A stretch of 43,897 nt of DNA from Clostridia bacterium (GTDB lineage: Bacteria; Bacillota; Clostridia; Oscillospirales; CAG-272). Shown piece after piece: positions 16,587 to 24,309 of this stretch; position 1 is the first letter of the stretch, and each line of letters begins with the position of its first letter. Location: positions 1 through 43,897 of the forward strand of contig JAFUQU010000007.1 of NCBI GenBank assembly GCA_017472255.1, written 5' to 3'. The notes below the pieces were generated by a model. The model did not search any database. It saw only the letters and a list, made by a program, of their open reading frames with translations, and was not told where the DNA came from. A program made the position numbers and the translations under genes.

Positions 16587-17600
16587 TTACTTTTTGTACG
16601 ACGCGAAGATGTCCAGCGCGTTGGCAAGGGACGGCTCAAAATAGGTCACGTTTTCGTAGACCTTGGAGGAGCCGGGGTAGCTGACGCTGACCGCCTCAAA
16701 TTTGGAATAGGAGAAGATCAGGTCGATGTTGTTCATCAGATCGTCAGCCGTAAAGTTGGTCGTGACGATTTCCGTGACCTTCTTGTAAATTTCAGGTGCC
16801 TTGGTTATGTAGGTAATATTGGTGAATTTGTCCATCATTGCCTCAATAAAGGAAACGGCGGTGGACATACGGGCGTTGGTTCCGTAGCCCGCGTAACGCA
16901 GAAGCTGGGCGGCTTCCTCGCCCTTGATGGTCTGCGTGCCCTTTTTCAGGGAGATTATCAGGTTCTGCTCGGGGTCTTCGTACTCCATATCCTCGGGAAC
17001 GTAGTAGGAAATTCCGCCGAACGCATCCACAACCTCCGCGATTCCTCCCACATCCAGGATAGCGTAGTAATCCATTTCCAGTCCGGTTAGCCCGGTGACT
17101 TTGCCGCAGAGGAAATCGATGCCTTTCTGGGCGTAAACATCGCCCAGCTGCATATAGATGCCGTCCACGAGGACGCGGGTGTTACGGGGCAGGGAGCAGA
17201 AGACGAACTTGCGGTTCTCCTTGTCGATGCGCATGAGGATGATCATGTCGGCGCTGATTTTGCGGGAACGCCTGTCGGGGAAGCCCTCGCCCGTCCATTT
17301 TTCCTCATAATCGTAGTCGTCGAACAGGTCGGGCTGGTAATCTGTGCCAACCAGCAGAATATTGAAGGTTTCGCCGTCAATTTCCTCCACCGGCTGATCG
17401 GGCGTTTCCGGTCCGGTGGTATCGGCGGAGGTGGTGTCCTCGGGAAGGATGAGCTGGGCGGTGTCGTTCGGTTCGGGGGTGGCCGAGATGGTGACGGTCA
17501 GCGTGTCGAGGACGAAGCCCACGACAAAATAAGCGATCAGCCCGAATATGATCGCGGCAATGGTAAAGGTAAGCGCGAAATTTCGCAGTGCGGAGAGCAT
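16587..17600 (-). CDS. LytR-CpsA-Psr (LCP) family cell-wall ligase (337 aa)
   Basis: A membrane-anchored LCP phosphotransferase that attaches glycopolymers to peptidoglycan. It has one N-terminal membrane segment (TFTIAAIIFGLIAYFVVGFV), a short Pro/Thr-rich linker, then the catalytic domain outside the cell. That domain opens with FNILLVGTD, has RSRKISADMIILMRID, the SLPRNTRV motif (usually SIPRDT), and VDAFGGISYYVPEDM. The ATG at 17600 follows AAAGGAG by 8 nt; an in-frame ATG at 17618 overlaps that ribosome site. glyQS follows after 157 nt in the same direction. The promoter is at 17654-17682. Confidence 0.9.
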   Translation of the reverse strand: MLSALRNFALTFTIAAIIFGLIAYFVVGFVLDTLTVTISATPEPNDTAQLILPEDTTSADTTGPETPDQPVEEIDGETFNILLVGTDYQPDLFDDYDYEEKWTGEGFPDRRSRKISADMIILMRIDKENRKFVFCSLPRNTRVLVDGIYMQLGDVYAQKGIDFLCGKVTGLTGLEMDYYAILDVGGIAEVVDAFGGISYYVPEDMEYEDPEQNLIISLKKGTQTIKGEEAAQLLRYAGYGTNARMSTAVSFIEAMMDKFTNITYITKAPEIYKKVTEIVTTNFTADDLMNNIDLIFSYSKFEAVSVSYPGSSKVYENVTYFEPSLANALDIFASYKK

Positions 17601-17653
17601 GAAAAAGTCTCCTTTCATGGGGGAATAACAGATTGCCTGATTCTATACCCAAT

Positions 17654-17682
17654 ATTATACCACACCTTTCCCATTTTTGCAA
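17654..17682 (-). promoter_or_regulatory. promoter of LCP gene (TTGCAA type)
   Basis: On the minus strand, TTGCAA and TATAAT with a 17-base spacer. The start site would lie about 50 nt before the ATG. Confidence 0.65.
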
Positions 17683-17800
17683 GTCTTCCGCCAAACTTTT
17701 TACACGCGGTTCATATTACCAATAAGTTTCGTGAAGCCGGGAACAAACCGCGACGGAATTTCGTCTAAAAGAACAATATTATAATGAAGGAGGTTTCCCC

Positions 17801-19057
17801 ATGAAACACACCCGTATCATCGCTGCGCTGCTTGCTTCATGCAGCATCGCCTGCACGTCCTGCGGCTCGGCCGAAAACCTGATGAAGGCGGCCGGACTTA
17901 CGCCCACCGTCACCATTCCCGACGCTCCCGCCGACGATTACAGCCACCTCGACGCCTTCACCGGACAGCTTTGGAGCACCGTCTGCCAGAAGATGGGAGA
18001 CGAAAACATCCTCATCTCGCCCCTTTCCGCTTACATCGCCCTGATGATGTGCGCAAACGGCGCCGAAGGCGATACCCTCGCTGCCTTCGGTCTGGACGAA
18101 GCGGCGCTGGACGGCATCAACGCCGACATCGCCGCGCTGGTGGGCTGGCTTGCCGACAACAAGGGAAGCACCGATCTGACCGTGGCGAACTCGGTCTGGG
18201 TGCAGGAAGGCTACGAGGTCAGCCCCACCTATCTGGGCGTCCTTGCCGACAGCTTCGCCGCCGAAGCCTTCTCCGCCGATCTGCCGTCCTCGGTGGGCAA
18301 GGTCAACAGCTGGATTGAGGACAAGACCCGGGGGCTGATCAAGGATATGCTGGACAAAATCGAGCCGGACACCGTTATGCTGCTGATCAACGCGCTGTAC
18401 ATGAAGGCGATGTGGGATCACGACTTCGACGCGGATGACACCTACGACCAAACCTTTACCGCCTGGGACGGCTCCTTCGCCACGACGGAGTTCATGCACA
18501 ACGGCACCCGCAATGAGCAGATCATCGACAACGACGACATGGTGGGCATCGTCATGCCCTACGACGACGAGAAGCTGGCGATGGTGGCGGTGATGCCTCA
18601 GAGCGAGGATGTTCATCTGGACGAGCTTTCGGCGATGTTCGACATCACAAACGGCGGGAAGTACAGCTTTAAGGGGCTGGCGGATTCGGCGAAGTCCGAG
18701 CGGACGCGGCTGTCCTTCCCGAAGTTCACGGTGGAAACCTCCGTCACCCTTTCGGACGTTCTGTGTGGGATGGGGCTGGAGATCGCTTTCACGGACGCGG
18801 CGGACTTTTCGAAGATGAGCGCTTCGGGCGAGCCGGAGCTGTTCATCGGCGATGTGCTCCAGAACGCGAAGATTATCGTTGATGAGGAGGGCACGGAAGC
18901 TGCCGCCGCTACGGTGATTATGGTGGATGCCACTTCCGCCTTCATCGAGGAGAAGGAGCCGCGGGTGCTGGAATTCAACCGTCCGTTTATTTATGCGGTG
19001 ATCGATCAGGTCTCCGGCGCGGTGTTATTCTGCGGGCAGTATAACACCGCAAGGTAG
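17801..19057 (+). CDS. lipoprotein serpin (serine protease inhibitor, 418 aa)
   Basis: A secreted, membrane-anchored serpin: the signal peptide ends with a lipobox-like CTSC, followed by a 20-residue linker and the serpin fold from LDAFTGQLWSTVCQK. Family signatures include NILISPLSAYIALMMCANGA, NSWIEDKTRGLIKDML, LINALYMKAMW and the C-terminal FNRPFIYAVID. The reactive loop keeps a full inhibitory hinge (EEGTEAAAAT), so it should be able to trap proteases. Aligned with antitrypsin, P1-P1' would fall at Thr-Ser in VDATSAF, but the segment between this point and FNRPF is about six residues longer than usual, so the scissile bond is uncertain. Shine-Dalgarno AAGGAGG. It may protect against host or competitor serine proteases in the gut. 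Confidence 0.95.
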   Translation: MKHTRIIAALLASCSIACTSCGSAENLMKAAGLTPTVTIPDAPADDYSHLDAFTGQLWSTVCQKMGDENILISPLSAYIALMMCANGAEGDTLAAFGLDEAALDGINADIAALVGWLADNKGSTDLTVANSVWVQEGYEVSPTYLGVLADSFAAEAFSADLPSSVGKVNSWIEDKTRGLIKDMLDKIEPDTVMLLINALYMKAMWDHDFDADDTYDQTFTAWDGSFATTEFMHNGTRNEQIIDNDDMVGIVMPYDDEKLAMVAVMPQSEDVHLDELSAMFDITNGGKYSFKGLADSAKSERTRLSFPKFTVETSVTLSDVLCGMGLEIAFTDAADFSKMSASGEPELFIGDVLQNAKIIVDEEGTEAAAATVIMVDATSAFIEEKEPRVLEFNRPFIYAVIDQVSGAVLFCGQYNTAR

Positions 19058-19090
19058 GGGCGACCTATCTTTATTCAGGATAGCGAATTA

Positions 19091-21349
19091 TCATTTCTCC
19101 ACGAACCAGAACTGATTGCCCTGATTCAGCTCGCCCAGATAGTCAACAACAGCCAGATCGAAGGGGCGGGTTCCTGCGTCGCCGCCGGTCAGCACGCCGT
19201 ATCGTCCGCCAACCGTCTGCGCAATAAGATTGTTCTCCAGCGTGGGCATGGTGAGCCCCCGCTCCTCATTTACGCCGCCGGAGACCAGCGTGATCATATT
19301 TTTTGACAGAATCATCCAGTTGTTCCGTACGATATAGCCCGTCGCCGCGCCGCCGCCCTTAATGTGGGAGGCTGCACCCGGATTGTACCGCTGCTCGGAC
19401 AAACCATATCCCGCGTACCACATATGATTGTCCTCGATGACGTAGTTTTCGATATGGCTCGCGTTGCCCTCGGGCACGTTGGACAGGAAATATTCGATGG
19501 AATACATACAGTATTCGATGACGTTTCCTGCGAAATGGATGTTCTTCATCGAATAGTCGGTGGGGGATTTGTTCTCCTGCTGGGCGGTGGTGAACATCCA
19601 CTGCGGGGTGATGCCTGTGTCGTAGCACTGGTAGATATAGCAGTCGGTGACGGTATAGCCGTCGCAGCCGCCCCAGATCTGGATGGCGTTTCCGTAGCGC
19701 ACCGTGTGATAATCGCCGTTCTCCTGCTTGTTCACCGTCTGGATGACGCCGCCAATCCAGCCCAACTCGCAGTTCTGCACCGTCAGCCCTGACACGCTCC
19801 CCGCGCTGATGCCGTGGGCGCCCACGTACAGCAGGCAGAGATTGTCAATCGTGATGTTGTTTCCGCCGACGCTGATGCCATGCTCCTTCACGTTGAATTC
19901 GATGGTGTCGAACCGCTCCCCCGGATTCTTGTCGCTGCGGATGTAGAGAATGCCGTCCTGCATGAAGAAGTTCAGGTCGCCATCCAGATCGTGGTAATCT
20001 TCGAAGGGCACCTTGTTGGTGTTGTCGGTGCTCACGCCGCCGATCACGTCGATGACCACCTTGATTGCCCATTCTTCGCCGCCGTCGAAAATCAGCGTGC
20101 CCACGTCCAAATCGAAGGCTTTGTAATACTGCCAGACCCCCTCGGCATCCGTTTTCTGCCATTTTTCAGCCCCCGCACCATCCTCCGGTGAGGTGGTGAA
20201 CACAGGCTTCTCGCCCTCTCCGTAAGCGGTGTAGGTTACGCCCGCCTTCGCTTTCAGCTGTCCCCGCCAGAAGCCGCCCCGCTCAAAGCAGACATAGCTT
20301 CCCGCCGGGATGGTCGTGCCATTGAGCTTTTCAAGCGTCCTCCACGCGGCTTCGGGAGATCTGCCGTCGTTGGTATCGTCGCCGTCGGGGGAGACGTAGT
20401 AGACCGCCGCGTCCGTCGGGATATCCATATTAGATGCGGAGCGGATTGCCTCGATGCGCGCGTCGGTCTGGGCGCGCCACGCGGCGACCTGCGCTCCGTC
20501 GGCGGAGTGGAAATTCTCCTGTTCGTGCTTCATGCTGTCCTCCAGCGCTTCAATCGGTGCAGAACCGTTTTTCTCTAGCAGCGCCAGAAGCTGCTCTGCC
20601 GCCGCTTCAATGCCCACGCTGCCGCCGTTCACGGCCAGCGTCAGCGTCCCGTGGTCCAGCGTCACCCGGCTTTCAAAGATGCCGAGGGCGGGGTCGTTCT
20701 TCAGGACGATGGTATGCTCGCTCGCGCCGTCGCCTGGGAGCTGACCCGTCAGACTGCCGATCTGTCTGCGCAGGGACTCCGCCGTATCCTCGCCGCCGAC
20801 CAGAACGGGCGAAAAATCGATGGTGTATTCGCCCAGCGGCACGCCGCCCACCGTCAGCCCTTCCAGCGGATACTCGCCCCGCACGATATACGGCTCGGAG
20901 GGCAGGGAAATGCCCTCCGCCGTCAGGCAGTTGGCAGCGAACCAGTCCACCGCTGCCTGTACCGCCTCGCCGCAGCCGCCGGTCAGCACAATCCGCCCGC
21001 TCTCGTAAGCGATGACGTAATCGTTCATTTTCAGCATATAGGCGGATGACTCGGCGCGGTTGGTAGCGCCTACCAAAATCTCAGGCGTGCCGGAGGGAGG
21101 CTCTGCGCCCCGCTTCACCCAGTCGGTGTCGAGGGAAGGCGCGGCGCCCAACGCATCGCCGATGGCTTTGCGCAGGGAGACAGCGGCATTCACTGTGACG
21201 GCGTCGGCGTCGTCAGGGCGGACGATGGCGTAGCTCTGCCAGTCCTCAAGCGGCGTGAAGATCAGCTGGGATGTTGTGTCCCCGCTCTCACAGGATGAGA
21301 GAATGAGTGTCAGAAGTGCCAGAATCAGAAATAAAGCGCGTGGTTGCAT
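19091..21349 (-). CDS. lipoprotein with shared N-terminal domain and right-handed beta-helix (752 aa)
   Basis: The lipobox is LILSSC, so the protein is exposed on the cell surface. Residues about 40-140 (IVRPDDADAVTVNAAVSLRK through TDWVKRG, PEILVGATNR, VDWFAANC) form a domain also present in the esterase at 21629. A beta-rich linker follows. From about 315 (VYYVSPDGDDTNDGRSPEAA) to the end is a parallel beta-helix of the kind seen in polysaccharide lyases and glycosidases: repeated N-x-I-x-x-N rungs such as NNITIDNLCLLYVGAHGI and NYVIEDNHMW. It probably acts on extracellular polysaccharide. The catalytic class cannot be fixed by eye. The promoter and a GGAGG ribosome site are clear. Confidence 0.88.
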   Translation of the reverse strand: MQPRALFLILALLTLILSSCESGDTTSQLIFTPLEDWQSYAIVRPDDADAVTVNAAVSLRKAIGDALGAAPSLDTDWVKRGAEPPSGTPEILVGATNRAESSAYMLKMNDYVIAYESGRIVLTGGCGEAVQAAVDWFAANCLTAEGISLPSEPYIVRGEYPLEGLTVGGVPLGEYTIDFSPVLVGGEDTAESLRRQIGSLTGQLPGDGASEHTIVLKNDPALGIFESRVTLDHGTLTLAVNGGSVGIEAAAEQLLALLEKNGSAPIEALEDSMKHEQENFHSADGAQVAAWRAQTDARIEAIRSASNMDIPTDAAVYYVSPDGDDTNDGRSPEAAWRTLEKLNGTTIPAGSYVCFERGGFWRGQLKAKAGVTYTAYGEGEKPVFTTSPEDGAGAEKWQKTDAEGVWQYYKAFDLDVGTLIFDGGEEWAIKVVIDVIGGVSTDNTNKVPFEDYHDLDGDLNFFMQDGILYIRSDKNPGERFDTIEFNVKEHGISVGGNNITIDNLCLLYVGAHGISAGSVSGLTVQNCELGWIGGVIQTVNKQENGDYHTVRYGNAIQIWGGCDGYTVTDCYIYQCYDTGITPQWMFTTAQQENKSPTDYSMKNIHFAGNVIEYCMYSIEYFLSNVPEGNASHIENYVIEDNHMWYAGYGLSEQRYNPGAASHIKGGGAATGYIVRNNWMILSKNMITLVSGGVNEERGLTMPTLENNLIAQTVGGRYGVLTGGDAGTRPFDLAVVDYLGELNQGNQFWFVEK

Positions 21350-21402
21350 GGCTGTGATTCCTCCGTTCGCATATGCGTACTAAGTTTGCAATTTGCAATA
21401 AC

Positions 21403-21431
21403 ATTATAGCATATCCGGCGGAATTTGTCAA
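21403..21431 (-). promoter_or_regulatory. promoter of beta-helix lipoprotein gene
   Basis: On the minus strand, TTGACA and TATAAT with a 17-base spacer. Just downstream lie two TTGCAA units in tandem (21387-21399) and the palindrome CGCATATGCG, both in a position to bind a regulator. Confidence 0.75.
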
Positions 21432-21530
21432 GAGAATCGTGACAGCTGTCTGCATCATTCTGCACGCGGCAGCGACAATAAAATACATCTTGTCGCCTGT
21501 AAGGCACGTATGCCCAATTGAGGGCTCCAT

Positions 21531-21555
21531 TTTTGTGTGCTATGCACACAAAAAC
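21531..21555 (-). terminator. perfect hairpin with U-rich arm after esterase gene
   Basis: TTTTTGTGTGC, loop TAT, then the exact complement (11 bp). It is the third hairpin downstream of the esterase stop on the minus strand and has the best run of U residues. Confidence 0.6.
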
Positions 21556-21616
21556 CGATGTATTTGGGCGCATACGCGCACGGAGCTGTCACAAGTTTTC
21601 AACTTGCAACAGCTCC
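21551..21616. repeat. dispersed two-hairpin repeat, copy 2
   Basis: Matches 11244-11310 over about 66 bp with few differences. Here the larger hairpin is extended by GCAC/GTGC, giving a stem of about 22 bp, and lies directly behind the esterase stop codon (minus strand), so it also acts as a terminator. Confidence 0.75.
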
Positions 21617-21628
21617 GTGCATATTCTT

Positions 21629-23593
21629 TTATCCTTCCAGCGTGTACTTATGCGCCACCGGCGGATAGTAGCTGTGGGTGCGGTTTTGCACGTAAGTGAT
21701 GGATTTCTCGCAGGTCATCACGTTGTACATCGCCATGTTGCCCGACGGGGGCACTGTGTAATCGCCCAGACCCGCATCGATGGTGGTGGGGCAGGTTACG
21801 TGACGGGCGAAGTTGATCGTGTCAAAATAATCCAGCGCTTCCGTCCATGTGGGCATCCAACCGCTCATGCGTCCGTTGTTCCTTCCGGAAAGATCGCACA
21901 GCCACGGGTAGATGAGGGTCAGCTTCGTTGCTTTGTCGCCCAGAAGCGCCGCCATGGCCATCGACCGGAAGCCGCCCATGCTTCCGCCCGAAATCTCGAT
22001 GTCCTCGCCGTTCCAGTATTCGCTGGCCATGCCGTAACGAACCGCCTGCATATCGCGCAGAATCATTTCGTAGAAGTAGCAGGTCTCCCGCTTGTCATTG
22101 TTATTAAAGCCGAAGCTGGCCAGCTTGCCCGCCTTCAGATCGGCGTAATACTGTTCGTCCTTACCGTTGTCGATGCTGTGGGCGTTGACCATGATCGTGA
22201 TGTAGCCCTCACCCAGTGCGGCGTTCTGGCTGCTGACGCCGTAGCCGTGGTACTGCATCCGCAGCTTCAGCGAGCCTTTTTCGGCGCCCGCCGGAATGGC
22301 GACGCTGATCGACACGGGATCCATTTCGCCCATGTTGATCTTGGCGTAATAGCCGCTGCCTCCCTCGGTATGCTCCAGTTCGGTGGGTTCGATGTTGTCA
22401 AGCAGCGCGATCTGATCGTTCCACCAGTCCATGAAATCGGCAGGCTCGTCACGGGTGGGCATGATTTCGTCCACGTTCGCGCCCGCGCCGCCGTCGAAGG
22501 TGGCGATGACCTTACGATCGTTCAGCGCCTTCACCGTCACCCGGGCAAAGCCTTCCTCGGGGCAGGATGTGGTGAGCGTAAGGCTGCCGGCGCTTCCGTC
22601 CGCCTCGCCGTACTTCGCCTTGCCGTGGTCGGTGTTGATCGTCCACTCAAAGGTGTCGCAGGGAATCGGCTCGCCCTTGTCGTAGAGCGTCAGGCTGAAC
22701 GTCATGGTTTCGCCGCTCTCGTAGGTCAGCGGATTCTTGTCGGTCAGACCGACGAAATAGGGGGAGCTTAAAGTTTCCGGCGCTTCCAGCGCGAAGCTGC
22801 CGGTCTTGACGAAGCTGCCGGACAGCGTTTCGCCCGCCGCCAGCGCTTCGCCCAGCACGTCCACGCAGGCGTCAAAGCCTCCCACCGAGCCGGCGGACAG
22901 AATCAGTCCGTTGTCATCCATGTACAGGCTGTAGCCGTTCGCGTTCAACTCCGTATCCAGCAGGAAGCGGAAGCCGTTGCCCTCCGCCAGCTCCAGCGTG
23001 ACGTCGGTCAGGTCGTAGAGCAGCGCCTGAAGCTCTATCGCCGCGTCCTGACCGAACACGCCCGGATCGATGACGCAGTTTTCAATCGAGCCATTCAGAT
23101 CGATTTCCAGGTAATCATGAATATAGCGGTGGGTTTCCAGTTTTACCGCCACCTGACCGGTGGTGCTGTCAAAGCAGTTTTCGATGAACCAATCCACGCC
23201 CGCTGCGGTCGCTTCATCCGAACCGCCCACGATGGTTACGCGGGTTCCGTCGAAATCGACCACATAATCTTTGCGCCCCAGCCCCTCGGCAAGGGACGAG
23301 CTCTGGGTGCGGTTGGTCGCGCCGATCAGAATTTCCGGCGTATCGGCGGGAATTTCCTCGCCCCGCTTAACCCAGTCGGTGCCAAGCGTGACATCCACGT
23401 TCAGCAGCGCTTCCATGGATTTGCGCAGCTTTACGGAAGCGTCAACGACTTCAGACTCCGACACATCGGGGCGGATGATGGTGTACGTGCAGCCTGTTGT
23501 GTCGGCGAGGACCACAGACTCGACCGGTTTCTCGCCGCAGGCGGCGAGAAACAGCGTAAAGGACAAGAGAAGGGCAGCAAACAGTTTTTTCAT
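21629..23593 (-). CDS. acetyl-xylan esterase/cephalosporin deacetylase-like (CE7) lipoprotein
   Basis: A signal peptide with lipobox LFLAAC gives a surface lipoprotein. The N-terminal domain (CTYTIIRPDVSESEVVDASV, TDWVKRG, PEILIGATNR, VDWFIENC) is the same one found in the beta-helix neighbour. The C-terminal alpha/beta-hydrolase is of the CE7 AXE1 type. Numbered from the upstream Met at 23611, the nucleophile is Ser544 in GGSMGG, with Asp617 in DAGLGD and His646 in RTHSYYPP. It probably removes acetyl groups from xylan or other acetylated glycans outside the cell. Start: the Met of MKKLFAALL at 23593, or the Met at 23611; both have only weak ribosome sites. About 654-660 residues, longer than a plain CE7 enzyme (about 320) because of the added domain. 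Confidence 0.9.
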   Translation of the reverse strand: MKKLFAALLLSFTLFLAACGEKPVESVVLADTTGCTYTIIRPDVSESEVVDASVKLRKSMEALLNVDVTLGTDWVKRGEEIPADTPEILIGATNRTQSSSLAEGLGRKDYVVDFDGTRVTIVGGSDEATAAGVDWFIENCFDSTTGQVAVKLETHRYIHDYLEIDLNGSIENCVIDPGVFGQDAAIELQALLYDLTDVTLELAEGNGFRFLLDTELNANGYSLYMDDNGLILSAGSVGGFDACVDVLGEALAAGETLSGSFVKTGSFALEAPETLSSPYFVGLTDKNPLTYESGETMTFSLTLYDKGEPIPCDTFEWTINTDHGKAKYGEADGSAGSLTLTTSCPEEGFARVTVKALNDRKVIATFDGGAGANVDEIMPTRDEPADFMDWWNDQIALLDNIEPTELEHTEGGSGYYAKINMGEMDPVSISVAIPAGAEKGSLKLRMQYHGYGVSSQNAALGEGYITIMVNAHSIDNGKDEQYYADLKAGKLASFGFNNNDKRETCYFYEMILRDMQAVRYGMASEYWNGEDIEISGGSMGGFRSMAMAALLGDKATKLTLIYPWLCDLSGRNNGRMSGWMPTWTEALDYFDTINFARHVTCPTTIDAGLGDYTVPPSGNMAMYNVMTCEKSITYVQNRTHSYYPPVAHKYTLEG

Positions 23594-23635
23594 ATAAACT
23601 CTTTTTATCATAAATTTTCGAGGATTTACTGATTA

Positions 23636-23664
23636 ATTATAGCACATTATGACGGAATTGTCAA
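23636..23664 (-). promoter_or_regulatory. promoter of CE7 esterase gene
   Basis: On the minus strand, TTGACA and TATAAT separated by exactly 17 bases. The start site would be about 40 nt before the coding region. Confidence 0.75.
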
Positions 23665-23670
23665 TATATA

Positions 23671-23695
23671 AAAACGACCCCGGGCGGGGTCGTTT
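23671..23695 (-). terminator. terminator after decayed binding-protein gene
   Basis: AAAACGACCCCG, a short loop, then CGGGGTCGTTT: a GC-rich stem with T residues on the minus-strand side, 16 nt beyond the pseudogene stop codon. Confidence 0.75.
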
Positions 23696-23710
23696 AGCAA
23701 TTCGGGTAAA

Positions 23711-24215
23711 TCAGTCGAAATACACGTCGAGGATGTTCTTCTGAACGTTGTCTTCCACGGTATTCTTCATGCTTGCCCAGTAGGTGGACAGACCGGAGCT
23801 GGACTGGCAGGCGTTGATGGAGTTGAATCCGGCAGCTTCGTCGTAGAACGAGCAGTCTGCTCGGATTCGGTGTCGCGGGTGGATTTGATGGTCAGCACGG
23901 TGTCAAAGAAGGCGGGAACGGTTGTGGCGTAGGCGTGCCGTCCAGAACCATCTGATAAGGATAGTATTCAGCTCGTCGAACAGACGCTTGTTGAAGTAGA
24001 GCACGTTGGCGCCGGTCAGGGTAGCCAGGTTGTAAGCGCCGGTCATGGCGTAAATCTTGTCGCCGTAGTTGATGTCGGTGATGCACTTCTGATATCAGTA
24101 TTCCTCGCCGTCGAAGCGGAGATCATCGCTCAGATCGTCCAGATAGGGAGATTCAGTCTCGGCGAGGGTGGTTTCGCCGGTGGTGCTCTCGTCTCCGGAG
24201 GAACTGGTTCCACCG
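23711..24215 (-). pseudogene. decayed third copy of solute-binding lipoprotein gene
   Basis: About 505 bp clearly derived from the same family as the two intact genes to the right (487 and 493 residues). Read in order it gives the linker after the lipobox, then LDDLSDDLRFDGEEY followed at once by a TGA (24095-24097), then DINYGDKIYAMTGAYNLATL through NKRLFDEL, then a 4-nt loss, then YPYQMVLDG, then a jump to AFFDTVLTIKSTRDTESEQ, another gap, and the normal C-terminus ending VYFD. At least three internal deletions and two frameshifts are visible, and the signal peptide and start are gone. It keeps its own terminator. Parts are closest to the gene at 25917. Confidence 0.88.
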
Positions 24216-24274
24216 GCACGCACTGTTGTCAAGGAATTCTGACGGCTTCATTTGCAAATCGTGAATAGTCATAC

Positions 24275-24303
24275 AAAAAACCGTCCGATTTGGACGGTTT
24301 TTG
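24275..24303 (-). terminator. terminator after first intact binding-protein gene
   Basis: AAAAACCGTCC, loop, GGACGGTTTTT: a symmetric hairpin just beyond the stop at 24310 on the minus strand. Confidence 0.85.
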
Positions 24304-24309
24304 TGAATA

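Noticed and set aside
15017..16684. Long open reading frame (555 codons) on the plus strand opposite glycyl-tRNA synthetase.
   Set aside because: It is the antisense of a certain gene and runs through a terminator; GC-rich third positions leave many such false frames open here.
17757..17785. TATAAT just before the serpin ribosome site as its promoter.
   Set aside because: There is no acceptable -35 at 16-18 bases, and the start site would fall inside the ribosome-binding site.
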